The translations under genes were made by a program, and so were the position numbers. This document shows positions 1-7,999 of a stretch of 64,000 nt of DNA, one piece after another; the stretch's first letter is position 1; every line of letters starts with the position of its first letter. Below the pieces are notes generated by a model, which was not told the origin of the DNA, ran no database searches, and saw only the letters and a list, made by a program, of their open reading frames with translations. Source of the stretch: Marinicella sp. (GTDB lineage: Bacteria > Pseudomonadota > Gammaproteobacteria > Xanthomonadales > Marinicellaceae); the NCBI GenBank assembly GCA_028284365.1, contig JANQRW010000038.1:1-64000 (forward strand). The letters run 5' to 3'.

Positions 1-225
1 TTCTAGTGAGTGAGTTTCACCGATTGAATTTTCCCTAGGCAGTAATAAACAAGGAGGAAAAAATTCGACAAATAAGCCAACCCTAATGACATCACCAGCC
101 ATAGGGTTAGGCGGGTCAATAATAACGGGCGGTGGAAATCCAGCATGGCCTCTCTGCACCCCCAAAAGCATCAACGCGAGTGCCACGTACTTAAAAAAAA
201 CTGAAAATATCCGACCAAAACCCAT
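1..225 (-). CDS. Secreted protein of unknown function, N-terminal part only (runs off the window)
   Basis: The reading frame begins at an ATG (complement of 223-225) and stays open to the window edge, giving the first 75 residues. It starts with a charged residue, then a hydrophobic stretch rich in Phe, Val and Leu and a likely signal-peptidase site near 'RGHAG', so it is probably exported. The mature part begins with a Pro-rich segment ('FPPPVIIDPPNP') followed by 'AGDVIRVGLFVEFFPP'. This resembles the N-termini of periplasmic or surface proteins with an immunoglobulin-like fold, but too little is present to name a family. No clear Shine-Dalgarno is seen. The rest lies before position 1. Confidence 0.6.
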   Translation of the reverse strand, partial: MGFGRIFSVFFKYVALALMLLGVQRGHAGFPPPVIIDPPNPMAGDVIRVGLFVEFFPPCLLLPRENSIGETHSLE

Positions 226-420
226 AAAAACAACACTCCATAATGTTCTAAAATGGACAGTAACACAGTACTAAAAGTTTATCCACAAAAAAGCCACACC
301 TTTTCTGATCTGGATAATGATCCGTTCACTTCGACTCCGCCCAGTGAACATAAAATATGATCAAAAAAAAGCGCCGCACTTAAACAAGTACAACGCCTTA
401 GCTTATGTGAGCAGAACTTC

Positions 421-478
421 GTTAAACAGCTTGCGCTGGAAAGCTGCTGAGCAGCTTGACCGGCGCACTTGGTTAGGC
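421..478. repeat. attC-like imperfect palindrome (possible orphan cassette recombination site)
   Basis: The + strand ends with GTTAGGC (472-478), a perfect match to the R' core GTTRRRY of integron attC sites, and starts with GTTAAAC (421-427), one base off the RYYYAAC partner core. Between them are nested arms: TGCGCTGG (432-439) with CCGGCGCA (460-467), 7 of 8 paired, and a 17-bp inner dyad centred at 449 (AAGCTGCT/AGCAGCTT). The 58-bp size fits the short attC class. No integron integrase is in the window, so it could be a lone or decayed cassette end, or just a chance palindrome. Confidence 0.35.
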
Positions 479-602
479 AGAACATGAAATCATGGCGGTT
501 TGCCGAAGTCAAGAAGCCTTGATGTAATGTTCGATAAGCCGTGAGCGAAGCGAATCAGAAAGTGTAAGCCCGAGGTTGCAAGTTATGACCGCCGTGGTCG
601 CT

Positions 603-629
603 TTTAAATTTGTCAGGAACAAATTTAAA
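603..629. terminator. Perfect 11-bp AT-rich hairpin, possible terminator of the DUF4252 gene
   Basis: TTTAAATTTGT (603-613) and ACAAATTTAAA (619-629) pair perfectly around a 5-nt CAGGA loop. It lies 46 bp beyond the stop codon of the minus-strand gene at 675-1193. There is no strong T run, so termination is only a guess. Confidence 0.35.
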
Positions 630-674
630 TGAAGACCCAAGGAAATTCCTTAATTCTGGCTCACAAATACTTAT

Positions 675-1193
675 TCAAAAATTCAAAGCCAACCCTTCTA
701 AACCATCAATATCGATGTCAAAGTTATCGGTTACATCACGGATTTTAGCCACATCAAGATCACCATCCATGCGAATAAATACGAATTCATCACCTGGTTC
801 ATAAACCATGATGGATAAATCTGTTAACATGGAGCCATTGACTTTAGCCATGATACTGACACGCTCATCACCATCGGCTACTTTAACGATTTCTTCAACG
901 CCATTTCTAGACAGGTTGCGCTTCATGTCACTCATCCAGTCACCCAAATCCAGGTGGTTTACTTCCTCAGACAATTCATAAACAGTAATTGATAAATCAC
1001 TTAAACCAGACAACACCGCCTGTGCTTCTGGCTCGTCCTTGGTGAGCAAATTAGCCAAACCCAACATGCCAGGTCCCAAAGTGATTTTTACATCTGCTTC
1101 AACCCCTAAAATCTCCTCCAACTCATCAAAATCATTGGCCCAAGCCGAAACACTAAAAAAGCCCAAAATTAAAACCATCAATAATTTTTTCAT
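675..1193 (-). CDS. DUF4252 domain secreted protein
   Basis: 172-residue protein with a clear signal peptide (MKKLLMVLILGF...SAWA, cleavage near residue 19). The mature part is acidic and contains the DUF4252 pattern: 'LGPGMLGLANLL' about residues 40-51, 'LSDLSITVYEL' near 65-75, and then the matching 'LTDLSIMVYEP' near 123-133 followed by 'FVFIRMDGDLD'. The doubled 'SIxVYE' segments suggest two similar beta strands or an internal repeat. DUF4252 proteins are periplasmic or membrane-anchored; their biochemical role is unknown to me. It stands alone, 186 bp upstream (in its own direction) of the secF terminator. Confidence 0.75.
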   Translation of the reverse strand: MKKLLMVLILGFFSVSAWANDFDELEEILGVEADVKITLGPGMLGLANLLTKDEPEAQAVLSGLSDLSITVYELSEEVNHLDLGDWMSDMKRNLSRNGVEEIVKVADGDERVSIMAKVNGSMLTDLSIMVYEPGDEFVFIRMDGDLDVAKIRDVTDNFDIDIDGLEGLALNF

Positions 1194-1332
1194 CTTGTAT
1201 TTACCTCATTTGTAAAAATTAAGCCCTTTATTTAACAGTGGGCTCCTAGATCCGCCATGGATTTATAGTTTTAAGACGAAGCAAAAACTCCTTTGTTACA
1301 AATTCATTAGTTTATTTCTAAAAGGCATAAAA

Positions 1333-1352
1333 AAGCCCGAATAATCGGGCTT
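1333..1352 (-). terminator. Rho-independent terminator of yajC-secD-secF
   Basis: AAGCCCGA (1333-1340) pairs with TCGGGCTT (1345-1352) around a 4-nt loop. On the minus strand the stem is followed by a run of T, 27 bp after the secF stop codon. This is the expected end of the Sec operon transcript. Confidence 0.8.
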
Positions 1353-1379
1353 CTAAATGATACATAGAGTCAGTTCCTA

Positions 1380-2330
1380 TTATGGAATGTGGTCTAAGTT
1401 TGCACCCTCTTTCTCAACTGGAATCAAATCTTCGCGACTGATACCTAACGCCAAAGTGGTGGTACTGGCTACAAAGATTGAAGAATATGTACCAATAACC
1501 ACACCAACAATAAGAGCAAAGGCAAAACCGTTGATCAACTCACCACCAAAGAAATACAGTGCCAACAGCACCAACATGGTGGTAAAAGAGGTGATTACTG
1601 TTCTGGATAGGGTCTGACTGATTGAACGATTAATCACTTCTTCAGTGGTGGCTTTACGCCCTTTGCGGAAATTTTCACGGATCCGGTCAAACACCACGAT
1701 GGTATCGTTCAAAGAATAACCAATTACCGCAAGCAATGCGGCCAAAACCGTTAAATCAAACTCTACTTGCCAGATCGAAAACACACCAGCTGTGATGATG
1801 ACATCATGCACCAACGCCGCAATCGCACCCAGCGAAAAACGCCACTCAAAGCGAATTGTTACATAAATCAAAATACCAATGATGGCATATAACAGAGCCA
1901 ATGAACCCTGTTCAACCAATTCATCACCCACTTGTGAACCCACGAAGTCAACTTTGATTAAATTGGCACTGCCATCTAACTGTTGTAACACTTCAAGCAT
2001 GTCATTACTCAACTTGGCGTTATCCAAAGGCTGGCCTGTTTCAGTATCGAATTGTGGTGGCACGGTGATTTCAACATCTTGTGAATTACCGAAATTCTTC
2101 ACCACAATTTTGTCATAACCAGATTCTATCAAGGTGTCTCTGACTTCATTGACCACCGCACCTTGTTCAAAATTCACCACCAGCACCGTACCACCAGTAA
2201 AATCCAAGCCAAAATTCAAGCCTCTGGTAAACAAGGAGCCAAATGAAACCAAAATCAAAATCATGGAAACAACCAAGGCCATGCGGCGTTTCCCCATGAA
2301 GTCATACTTAATGTTTTGTAAAATATTCAT
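1380..2330 (-). CDS. secF: Protein translocase subunit SecF
   Basis: 316-residue inner-membrane protein that partners SecD in the SecDF complex. It uses the proton-motive force to help pull exported proteins through SecYEG on the periplasmic side. Visible features are a first membrane helix near residues 19-36 after 'GKRR', the 'GLNFGLDFTGGT' element, and the conserved fourth-helix segment 'GYSLNDTIVVFDRIRE' near residue 205. The start is the ATG at 2330, preceded by GGAG at a good distance; an upstream in-frame start would overlap secD and lacks this site. It follows secD by 10 bp, in the usual yajC-secD-secF order. Confidence 0.97.
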   Translation of the reverse strand: MNILQNIKYDFMGKRRMALVVSMILILVSFGSLFTRGLNFGLDFTGGTVLVVNFEQGAVVNEVRDTLIESGYDKIVVKNFGNSQDVEITVPPQFDTETGQPLDNAKLSNDMLEVLQQLDGSANLIKVDFVGSQVGDELVEQGSLALLYAIIGILIYVTIRFEWRFSLGAIAALVHDVIITAGVFSIWQVEFDLTVLAALLAVIGYSLNDTIVVFDRIRENFRKGRKATTEEVINRSISQTLSRTVITSFTTMLVLLALYFFGGELINGFAFALIVGVVIGTYSSIFVASTTTLALGISREDLIPVEKEGANLDHIP

Positions 2331-2340
2331 AACAGACTCC

Positions 2341-4194
2341 TTATATAGCAATTGACTGCAAGCGTTTCTTGCGACCATAAATTAAATTAACCATCGCCCG
2401 AGAAACCACAATAGCAGTAAACATCGAAGTCATGATACCAATGCTCAGGGTAACCGCGAAACCTTTGATCGGCCCCGTACCAAAAGCGAACAACACCACA
2501 GCTGCAATCAGCGTTGTCACATTGGCATCCGCAATGGTTGAGAACGCTTTGTCATAACCGGCCTTGATACTGCCTTGCACAGTATTACCATCACGTAATT
2601 CTTCCTTAATCCGTTCAAAAATCAATACATTGGCATCCACCGCCATACCAACAGTCAGTACAATCCCAGCGATACCAGGTAAGGTCAAGGTTGCTCCAAA
2701 CAGCGATAAACAAGCCACCATCAATATCACATTAATGGTCAATGCCACATTAGCAATCACCCCAAACATGCGGTAATAAATCAACATGAACACCAACACC
2801 AAAGCCAAACCAATTTGTACCGACATCACCCCACGATCAATGTTTTCCTGACCCAAAGATGGCCCGATGGTTCGCTCTTCGACTATTTGTACTGGCGCAG
2901 CTAAAGCCCCTGCTCGTAGCAACAAGGCCAATTCAGCAGCTTCTTTTTGCGTGAAACCACCGGTGGTTTGGAAGCGACTGGAAAAAACGCCGTTGATGCT
3001 GGCATTACTGATCACTTCTTCATTCACACGGTATTGCATTTCACCGGCTTCATTTTTGCCTACAGGAATACGTTCCTTGAAAACCACTGCCATGAAATTT
3101 CCAACATTGTTTTTGGTGAAATCAAGCATGCGAGCCGCACCCATGGAGTTCAATTGAACATTAACTGCATGTTGTCCGGTTTGTTGATCTATGGTGGACT
3201 GAGCACCTATCAGCTGATTACCTGTGGCAATGACTCGATTTTTTAAATAAATCGGTTGTCCATTGGCTTCAAAATACAGTGTTGTTCCTGGTGGAGTTCT
3301 GCCTGTCTGGTAAGTTTGTGCTGCGCCCGCATCGTAACTGTGCGTCGCACGGTACTCCAGTGTGGCAGTGGCATCCAGGATATTTTTAGCTGCTGTGGTG
3401 TCTTGAACACCGGGTAGCTGTACCACAATACGCTCTAAACCCTGGCGTTGAATAATGGGTTCAGCCACACCAATTTCATTCACGCGTGAACGCAATGTTG
3501 TCAAGTTTTGTTCCAGCGCATTTTCTTTGATTTGGTTTAAAGACTGTTCACTCAAAAGCCCTTTGAGTTCAAATTGATCTGGCCCAACCGCATCATTTAC
3601 TGTTAATTCAGTGAACTCTTCCTCAATCAAATCAATCGCCTTATCTAAATCATCCTGATTCCTGAAGCCAACTGTTAAAACATTATCTGCCCAGATGATT
3701 TTCTTCTTTGGAATCTTTTGCTTGATTAAGGATGCAGTGACATCAGAACGAATCTGCTTTTTCTTGTTGGCCGTGGCATCTTTCATATCCACTTCCAACA
3801 AAAAGTGTACACCACCACGTAAATCCAAGCCCAGATTCATGGCCCTGCCACCCAAATTACCTAACCATTCTGGCACATTAGGTTTCAGGTTCATCGCGGT
3901 ATCAAAACCACTGAGCTTTTCTTTCAATAAATCCTGGGCTTGGCGCTGTGCGTCCAAATCACTGAATTTAACCACTGCAGAATCACCATCAATAACCACC
4001 TTATCGTGTTCTAATTTGGCATTGGTAATGATGGCCTCAATGCGATCAAGCGTGGTTTCCGTGACTGCTGTGTCGTCTTTAGCTGTGATTTGTACCACTG
4101 GACTCTGACCATAAATATTAGGCAAGGCATACAGTGCACCAACGCTTATCACAGCCAGAATCAGCAAGTACTTCCATAATGGATATCGATTCAT
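2341..4194 (-). CDS. secD: Protein translocase subunit SecD
   Basis: 617-residue inner-membrane protein, normal length for the long proteobacterial SecD. An N-terminal helix (about residues 8-27) is followed by the hallmark 'GLDLRGGVHFLLEVD' around residue 122, a large periplasmic region with the P1 head, and five C-terminal membrane helices with 'DANVLIFERIKEELRDG' before the last ones. Together with SecF it forms the RND-like proton-driven motor of late protein translocation. It lies between yajC (55 bp upstream) and secF (10 bp downstream) and is almost certainly co-transcribed with both. Confidence 0.97.
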   Translation of the reverse strand: MNRYPLWKYLLILAVISVGALYALPNIYGQSPVVQITAKDDTAVTETTLDRIEAIITNAKLEHDKVVIDGDSAVVKFSDLDAQRQAQDLLKEKLSGFDTAMNLKPNVPEWLGNLGGRAMNLGLDLRGGVHFLLEVDMKDATANKKKQIRSDVTASLIKQKIPKKKIIWADNVLTVGFRNQDDLDKAIDLIEEEFTELTVNDAVGPDQFELKGLLSEQSLNQIKENALEQNLTTLRSRVNEIGVAEPIIQRQGLERIVVQLPGVQDTTAAKNILDATATLEYRATHSYDAGAAQTYQTGRTPPGTTLYFEANGQPIYLKNRVIATGNQLIGAQSTIDQQTGQHAVNVQLNSMGAARMLDFTKNNVGNFMAVVFKERIPVGKNEAGEMQYRVNEEVISNASINGVFSSRFQTTGGFTQKEAAELALLLRAGALAAPVQIVEERTIGPSLGQENIDRGVMSVQIGLALVLVFMLIYYRMFGVIANVALTINVILMVACLSLFGATLTLPGIAGIVLTVGMAVDANVLIFERIKEELRDGNTVQGSIKAGYDKAFSTIADANVTTLIAAVVLFAFGTGPIKGFAVTLSIGIMTSMFTAIVVSRAMVNLIYGRKKRLQSIAI

Positions 4195-4249
4195 GTTGTT
4201 CTCTTTTTAATTATTATTGTTGTTAACTCAACTTAATTTTGCTGAGTTG

Positions 4250-4579
4250 TTATTTGAGGGATTTGATTGTGCCTTTCGGTAAAACCTTCGCCACCGCACT
4301 TTTCTGTACATGAATTTCTGTGCCTGGTGCAATTTCAACCTTGATAAAAGCATCATCAACAGCAACGATTGAACCCAACGTACCACCATTGGTAATCACT
4401 TCATCACCTACAGCCAAAGAGCCCACCATTTCATTGTGCGCTTTCATGCGTTTTTGTTGTGGACGAATCAACATGAAATACATGATGACAAAGAAAATAC
4501 CAATGAAGATAAATGAACCCATTGGATTGGCAGCTTGGCCACCAGATTGGGCCATGGCATCAGATATAAAAAAATTCAT
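4250..4579 (-). CDS. yajC: Preprotein translocase subunit YajC
   Basis: 109-residue single-pass membrane protein. After a short periplasmic-type N-terminus ('MNFFISDAMAQ') comes one helix at about residues 21-40, then the diagnostic 'LIRPQQKRMKAHNEM', and a cytoplasmic beta-rich domain ('LAVGDEVITNGGTLGSIVAV'). YajC binds SecDF and also AcrB in other bacteria. It opens the yajC-secD-secF operon. The common upstream genes tgt and queA are absent here, being replaced by a divergent gene. Confidence 0.95.
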   Translation of the reverse strand: MNFFISDAMAQSGGQAANPMGSFIFIGIFFVIMYFMLIRPQQKRMKAHNEMVGSLAVGDEVITNGGTLGSIVAVDDAFIKVEIAPGTEIHVQKSAVAKVLPKGTIKSLK

Positions 4580-4615
4580 CTTACAGTCCTGTTTCTAATA
4601 AAATAAAAGCGCGGT

Positions 4616-4621
4616 ATTATA
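4616..4621 (-). promoter_or_regulatory. Consensus -10 element for the yajC operon
   Basis: Reading leftwards the strand shows TATAAT followed by ACCGCGC, a GC-rich discriminator typical of growth-rate-responsive promoters. It would start transcription about 30 nt before the yajC ATG. No good -35 box is visible at 16-18 bp, so this rests on the -10 only. Confidence 0.4.
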
Positions 4622-4650
4622 CCTCACAGTCCTCACGATATAGGAGTGAA

Positions 4651-5070
4651 ATGTCTAAAAGTCAAGAGCACAATTCAAACAGCGTCACAGCCAATAAGGA
4701 TGTAAGCGGCGGCTGCCACTGCGGTGCTGTGCGTTTTGTGGCTAAAGTACCAGATGATACCGTTGTTTTAACCTGTAATTGTTCAATTTGTGCCATGACT
4801 GGTTTTCAGCATTTGATAGTCAAACACGAAGCATTTACCCTGCTCAGTGGCGAAAATCAGCTAACCAGCTACAAATTCAACACCCAACAGGCCAATCACT
4901 TGTTTTGTTCAATTTGCAGCATAAAATCATATTACCAACCTCGGTCACACCCTGACTCATGGAGCATCAACACCAATTGTATTGATGATTTTGATGTTCA
5001 TAACTGGCGTTTGGAACGTTTTGATGGCCAAAACTGGGAACAAGCCAAAGAGCAACTCGATGACACTTAA
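4651..5070 (+). CDS. GFA family (CENP-V/GFA domain) zinc protein
   Basis: 139 residues. The family's zinc cysteines are visible: C22-H-C24 in 'GGCHCGAVRF', C42, C44 and C47 in 'CNCSIC', and C86/C89 in 'FCSIC'. The glycine that normally follows the last Cys pair is replaced ('CSIKSYYQPRSHPDSW'), but the 'RSHP' and 'INTNCID' segments fit the fold. The name comes from glutathione-dependent formaldehyde-activating enzyme, yet most members have no known substrate, so activity should not be assumed. A good SD (TAGGAG) precedes the ATG. Its last 11 bases overlap the start of the next gene, so the two are probably translated as a pair. Divergent from yajC. Confidence 0.85.
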   Translation: MSKSQEHNSNSVTANKDVSGGCHCGAVRFVAKVPDDTVVLTCNCSICAMTGFQHLIVKHEAFTLLSGENQLTSYKFNTQQANHLFCSICSIKSYYQPRSHPDSWSINTNCIDDFDVHNWRLERFDGQNWEQAKEQLDDT

Positions 5071-5884
5071 AATCCAAACAGATAGATTAAACATCAAACC
5101 AAACCATAAAAACTGTTGGTCTATTTATGATCGTGCTGATGATGCTTTAATTGGGCAGTTATTTTTTCGTAACCAATGGTTCAACATCATCCTCAAACCC
5201 CAATCGCTGCACCTGGGAGTTGCCACCGAAGCCAGTTATGGATTGATGAAAGCCATCAACAACGAACGTTATCAAGCCAAATCAAATGTGCCACATGCCC
5301 AACAGTTTTTACGCAAGATGGGTTTTGAACAACACGATGATCACTTCGAGGTTGATATAAAAAACCTAAGAAAAACAGATTTATACCAACAACTCAATCA
5401 CAAGCTAGGCATCGACACCAAAAAGATCAAACACCCCAAACACCCAACCACGGCACAGCTGGTTGATGGTGATATAGATTGTTTCGACAGGCCCACAAAG
5501 CTGCACCCCAAAGCCCACCTAGGCTGGCAAAAAATGCAACAAGCAGCACACTGCGATGGCATAGAATTAAAACCAGTTTCTGCTTTTAGGTCAATGCCTT
5601 ACCAAGCCAAGCTCATTCAAAATAAATTAGACAGTGGTATGGCTTTGAATCACATCCTCGAAACCAACACCGCCCCAGGTCACAGCCAACACCACACAGG
5701 CTGCGCCATTGACATCACCACACCTGGCTATGAGCCATTGGAAGAAGTTTTTGAGAACAGCCCAGCTTTTAAATGGCTACAACAGCATGCAGCTAAACAC
5801 CAATTCAGCCTCACCTACCCCAGAAATAACCAACACGGCATCATTTACGAACCCTGGCATTGGTGTTATCAGTTCGTAAAATGA
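5060..5884 (+). CDS. GNAT-like domain fused to M15B (VanY-type) D,D-carboxypeptidase domain
   Basis: 274 residues from the ATG at 5060, whose first bases overlap the preceding stop; a longer upstream frame is only a shadow of the GFA gene. The C-terminal half is a VanY-type zinc peptidase: 'SAFRSMPYQAKLI', the 'SxHHTGxAxD' metal motif at about residues 211-221, and 'EPWHWCY' near 263. The first ~110 residues look like a shortened GNAT fold ('LKIQTDRLNIKP', 'DDALIGQLFFRN', then 'NVPHAQQFLRKMGF', the usual 'N..A..fY...GF' end). No signal peptide is seen, which is odd for a cell-wall peptidase and suggests cytoplasmic peptide recycling or a non-wall substrate. The peptidase call is firm; the GNAT part is inference. 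Confidence 0.8.
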   Translation: MTLKIQTDRLNIKPNHKNCWSIYDRADDALIGQLFFRNQWFNIILKPQSLHLGVATEASYGLMKAINNERYQAKSNVPHAQQFLRKMGFEQHDDHFEVDIKNLRKTDLYQQLNHKLGIDTKKIKHPKHPTTAQLVDGDIDCFDRPTKLHPKAHLGWQKMQQAAHCDGIELKPVSAFRSMPYQAKLIQNKLDSGMALNHILETNTAPGHSQHHTGCAIDITTPGYEPLEEVFENSPAFKWLQQHAAKHQFSLTYPRNNQHGIIYEPWHWCYQFVK

Positions 5885-6015
5885 ACCAGAATGAGTTTGT
5901 AAAATACTGCCCAAAAATAAAACTTGAAACCAGATGCATGTAACAATTGATATTTTTTGCATAAAATAATGACGCTATGCGGTCACCTCAGTTCAACTAA
6001 AACAGGAATTAAACC

Positions 6016-6888
6016 ATGAGCGAAGAAAACCAATACCAACCACCCAAAGTCTGGGAATGGAAACAAGCCAACGGTGGTCAGTTTGCCAACATCAATCGCC
6101 CCATTTCAGGGGCCACCCATGAGAAAGAATTACCACGGGGAAAACACCCATTTCAGTTGTATTCACTGGCCACACCAAATGGCGTTAAAGTGACTGTCAT
6201 GTTCGAGGAACTATTGGCACTTGGCACCAAGGAGGCAGAATACGATGCTTATTTGATCGACATCAGCGAAGGCGATCAGTTTGGCAGTGGTTTTGTAGAC
6301 ATCAACCCCAACTCCAAGATTCCCGCCCTGCTCGATTTAAGCGGAGAAGAACCATTGCGGGTGTTTGAATCAGGTTCGATCTTATTGCATCTGGCTGAAA
6401 AATTTGATGCTTTCATCCCTCAGGATCCGAACAAACGAACCGAGTGCCTTAATTGGTTGTTCTGGCAAATGGGCAGCGCACCATACCTGGGCGGAGGCTT
6501 TGGTCATTTTTATAATTACGCACCAATCAAGATTGAGTATTGTATCGACCGCTTCACCATGGAAGCCAAACGCCAGTTAGATGTACTCGATAAACACCTG
6601 GCGGATAAAAAATACATGTGTGGTGATGAATACACCATCGCCGACATAGCAATCTGGCCCTGGTACGGGGCTTTTGTATTGGGCCGCATTTACGATGCTG
6701 CTGAGTTTGTTGGCGCCCACAACTACACCCACCTCATGCGCTGGGCCGAAACCATCAATGCCCGCCCAGCCGTCAGCCGTGGCCGCATGGTTAACAAAGG
6801 CTGGGGGAATCCAAGCACCCAATTACACCAACGCCACGATGCCTCGGATTTTGAATTAAAAACCCAAGACAAGCTGGATAAATCATAG
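6016..6888 (+). CDS. yghU: YghU-type glutathione S-transferase / disulfide-bond oxidoreductase
   Basis: 290 residues. The N-terminal extension 'YQPPKVWEWKQANGGQFANINRPISGAT' (in pieces) is characteristic of YghU. It is followed by a thioredoxin-like domain ('FQLYSLATPNGVKVTVMFEEL', 'PNSKIPALLD', 'ESGSILLHLAEKF') and an all-helical C-terminal domain ('TIADIAIWPWYG'). YghU-type proteins bind two glutathione molecules and reduce organic disulfides or peroxides in the cytoplasm. Monocistronic, with its own terminator right after the stop. Confidence 0.92.
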   Translation: MSEENQYQPPKVWEWKQANGGQFANINRPISGATHEKELPRGKHPFQLYSLATPNGVKVTVMFEELLALGTKEAEYDAYLIDISEGDQFGSGFVDINPNSKIPALLDLSGEEPLRVFESGSILLHLAEKFDAFIPQDPNKRTECLNWLFWQMGSAPYLGGGFGHFYNYAPIKIEYCIDRFTMEAKRQLDVLDKHLADKKYMCGDEYTIADIAIWPWYGAFVLGRIYDAAEFVGAHNYTHLMRWAETINARPAVSRGRMVNKGWGNPSTQLHQRHDASDFELKTQDKLDKS

Positions 6889-6922
6889 GAACCCCTTAAT
6901 ATTATCCAGCTTGAATAATAAC

Positions 6923-6947
6923 AAAGCAGCCTTCAGCTGGCTGCTTT
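6923..6947. terminator. Terminator between the convergent yghU and ydcH-like genes
   Basis: AAAGCAGCC (6923-6931) pairs with GGCTGCTTT (6939-6947), 7-nt loop, then TGCTTTTTTC on the + strand. The hairpin overlaps the last codons of the minus-strand gene, so it sits inside coding DNA of its neighbour. Confidence 0.75.
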
Positions 6948-7244
6948 TGCTTTTTTCTTGAGTCGTTTTTTCTCCTGTTTGATGGCTTTTTTCTTCTGTT
7001 TTCTTTTGTGCTTCAAAATCATAAAATACAATTCATCTTTCAAGAACAAGCGTTTTTTCTTGAGTGATTCAACATAATCATCTGCAGGGTTCTCAATGCC
7101 CTGTTGAATCCTGATTATTTCATGCGCCAATTCATCATACTCATTAAAAAACCGCGCAAAATGATTGTTTCTCATTTTCAAATGCCTGATTTCAGTTTCA
7201 TACTCAGGGAATTCGTGGTGTAAATCATGTTTTTCGCCAAACAT
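6933..7244 (-). CDS. YdcH/DUF465 family protein with a basic tail
   Basis: 103 residues. Residues 1-77 follow the DUF465 plan: 'HHEFPEYETEIRHLKMRNNHF', 'EYDELAHEIIRIQQGIEN' and 'LKKKRLFLKDELYFMI', a short helical hairpin. The E. coli YdcH is about 74 residues; here a further ~25 residues of almost pure Lys/Arg/Gln/Ala form a strongly basic tail that could bind nucleic acid or the ribosome (inference). Function of the family is unknown. A good SD (AAGGAGG) is seen before the ATG. Convergent with yghU. Confidence 0.8.
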   Translation of the reverse strand: MFGEKHDLHHEFPEYETEIRHLKMRNNHFARFFNEYDELAHEIIRIQQGIENPADDYVESLKKKRLFLKDELYFMILKHKRKQKKKAIKQEKKRLKKKAKAAS

Positions 7245-7457
7245 ATGGCCTCCTTTTTTAATTAGTTATGGTTCAATCATAACTTTTGTGGCTGTATTTA
7301 GTTTTGACCTTGGTCAAAATTACCCTGGTAAATTATGGCATCAGAGAATTGGTAACTGACTTTCCAAAATTCCATCAACCCGAAAAAGAAAATAAGAGAA
7401 CCTCAAAAAAAAACAATTAACTTGTCATTACTCTAATCGATGCTAAACTGGTGTACC

Positions 7458-7486
7458 TTGAAAAACTGGATTTAAACGCCATATTT
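7458..7486 (+). promoter_or_regulatory. Candidate promoter of ssrA
   Basis: TTGAAA (7458-7463) and ATATTT (7481-7486) with 17 bp between them would start RNA near 7494, about 10 nt before the mature tmRNA end. A second pair lies further up (TTGTCA 7422-7427, TAAACT 7444-7449, 16 bp apart). Either or both may act. Confidence 0.4.
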
Positions 7487-7503
7487 CATAGAACAGATCA
7501 CAA

Positions 7504-7856
7504 GGGGACGACCTGGCTTCGACGTGGGTCGCGAAACTTGATGGTGCATGCCGAGGGTGAAATTCACCTCGTAAAACTCAGTTTCAAAGTTATAGTTGCA
7601 AACGACGATAACTACGCTTTAGCAGCTTAATTGCTAACGGGCACTCACGATTTCTTGCGTTCGCGAACTGTCCGTCATAACCAGCAAGATCGCTCATCGT
7701 ACCGTTTGGATGCGTTGAGTTAAACTGAATCCAAACTGGTGATAATAAATCCCGATTGGTGGAGTTATTAGCATAAGATAAAAAACCAAATCTAAGCATG
7801 TAGAGCCTCAAGCAGAGGACTTGCGGACGCGGGTTCGATTCCCGCCGTCTCCACCA
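7504..7856 (+). ncRNA. ssrA: Transfer-messenger RNA (one-piece tmRNA)
   Basis: The 5' end GGGGACG pairs with the 3' CGTCTCC before ACCA (7853-7856), forming the tRNA-like acceptor. The T arm 'GGTTCGATTCC' is intact. The tag frame runs from the resume codon GCA at 7598 to TAA at 7628-7630 and encodes A-NDDNYALAA, close to the E. coli tag but with Asp for Glu at the fourth position. It rescues stalled ribosomes and marks the nascent peptide for ClpXP and other proteases, whose genes are also in this window. The integrase gene begins 144 bp after its 3' end, so the tmRNA 3' end is the likely integration site of an island and is reconstituted intact. An open frame on the opposite strand (7590-8006) is a shadow. 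Confidence 0.97.
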
Positions 7857-7968
7857 ATCCAGAGTACAAGGAAGTACTTTACCGTTCATCAAAACCATAT
7901 ATATCAACGTTTCAACACCATCTATAGTACAATAGCGTTCATTGAAATTCAATAAAAACCAATAAATT

Positions 7969-7999
7969 TGGTGGTAACACTTATTTTCATGGTGGTAAC
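7969..7999 (+). repeat. Direct repeat TGGTGGTAAC x2 before the integrase gene
   Basis: Two identical 10-mers at 7969-7978 and 7990-7999 start 21 bp apart, two helical turns, the second touching the GTG start. This spacing fits paired protein-binding sites, for example integrase arm-type sites or an autoregulatory operator. The second copy also contains the only purine-rich stretch that could act as SD. Confidence 0.5.

Larger units (their letters stand above)
226..674. other. Gene-poor spacer with attC-like dyad and a long AT-rich hairpin
   Basis: I see no convincing gene here. Open frames at 86-274 (+) and 279-512 (-) lack a ribosome binding site and protein-like composition. The stretch contains an integron-type attC-like stem-loop (421-478), a GCGCxGCACTT motif repeated at 371-380 and 461-470, a possible long-range pairing of GGCGGT (493-498) with ACCGCC (589-594), and an 11-bp hairpin at 603-629. 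Confidence 0.5.

Noticed and set aside
279-512. Open frame of 77 residues on the minus strand
   Set aside because: It spans the attC-like dyad, has no ribosome binding site and a composition unlike a protein; better explained by the structured DNA.
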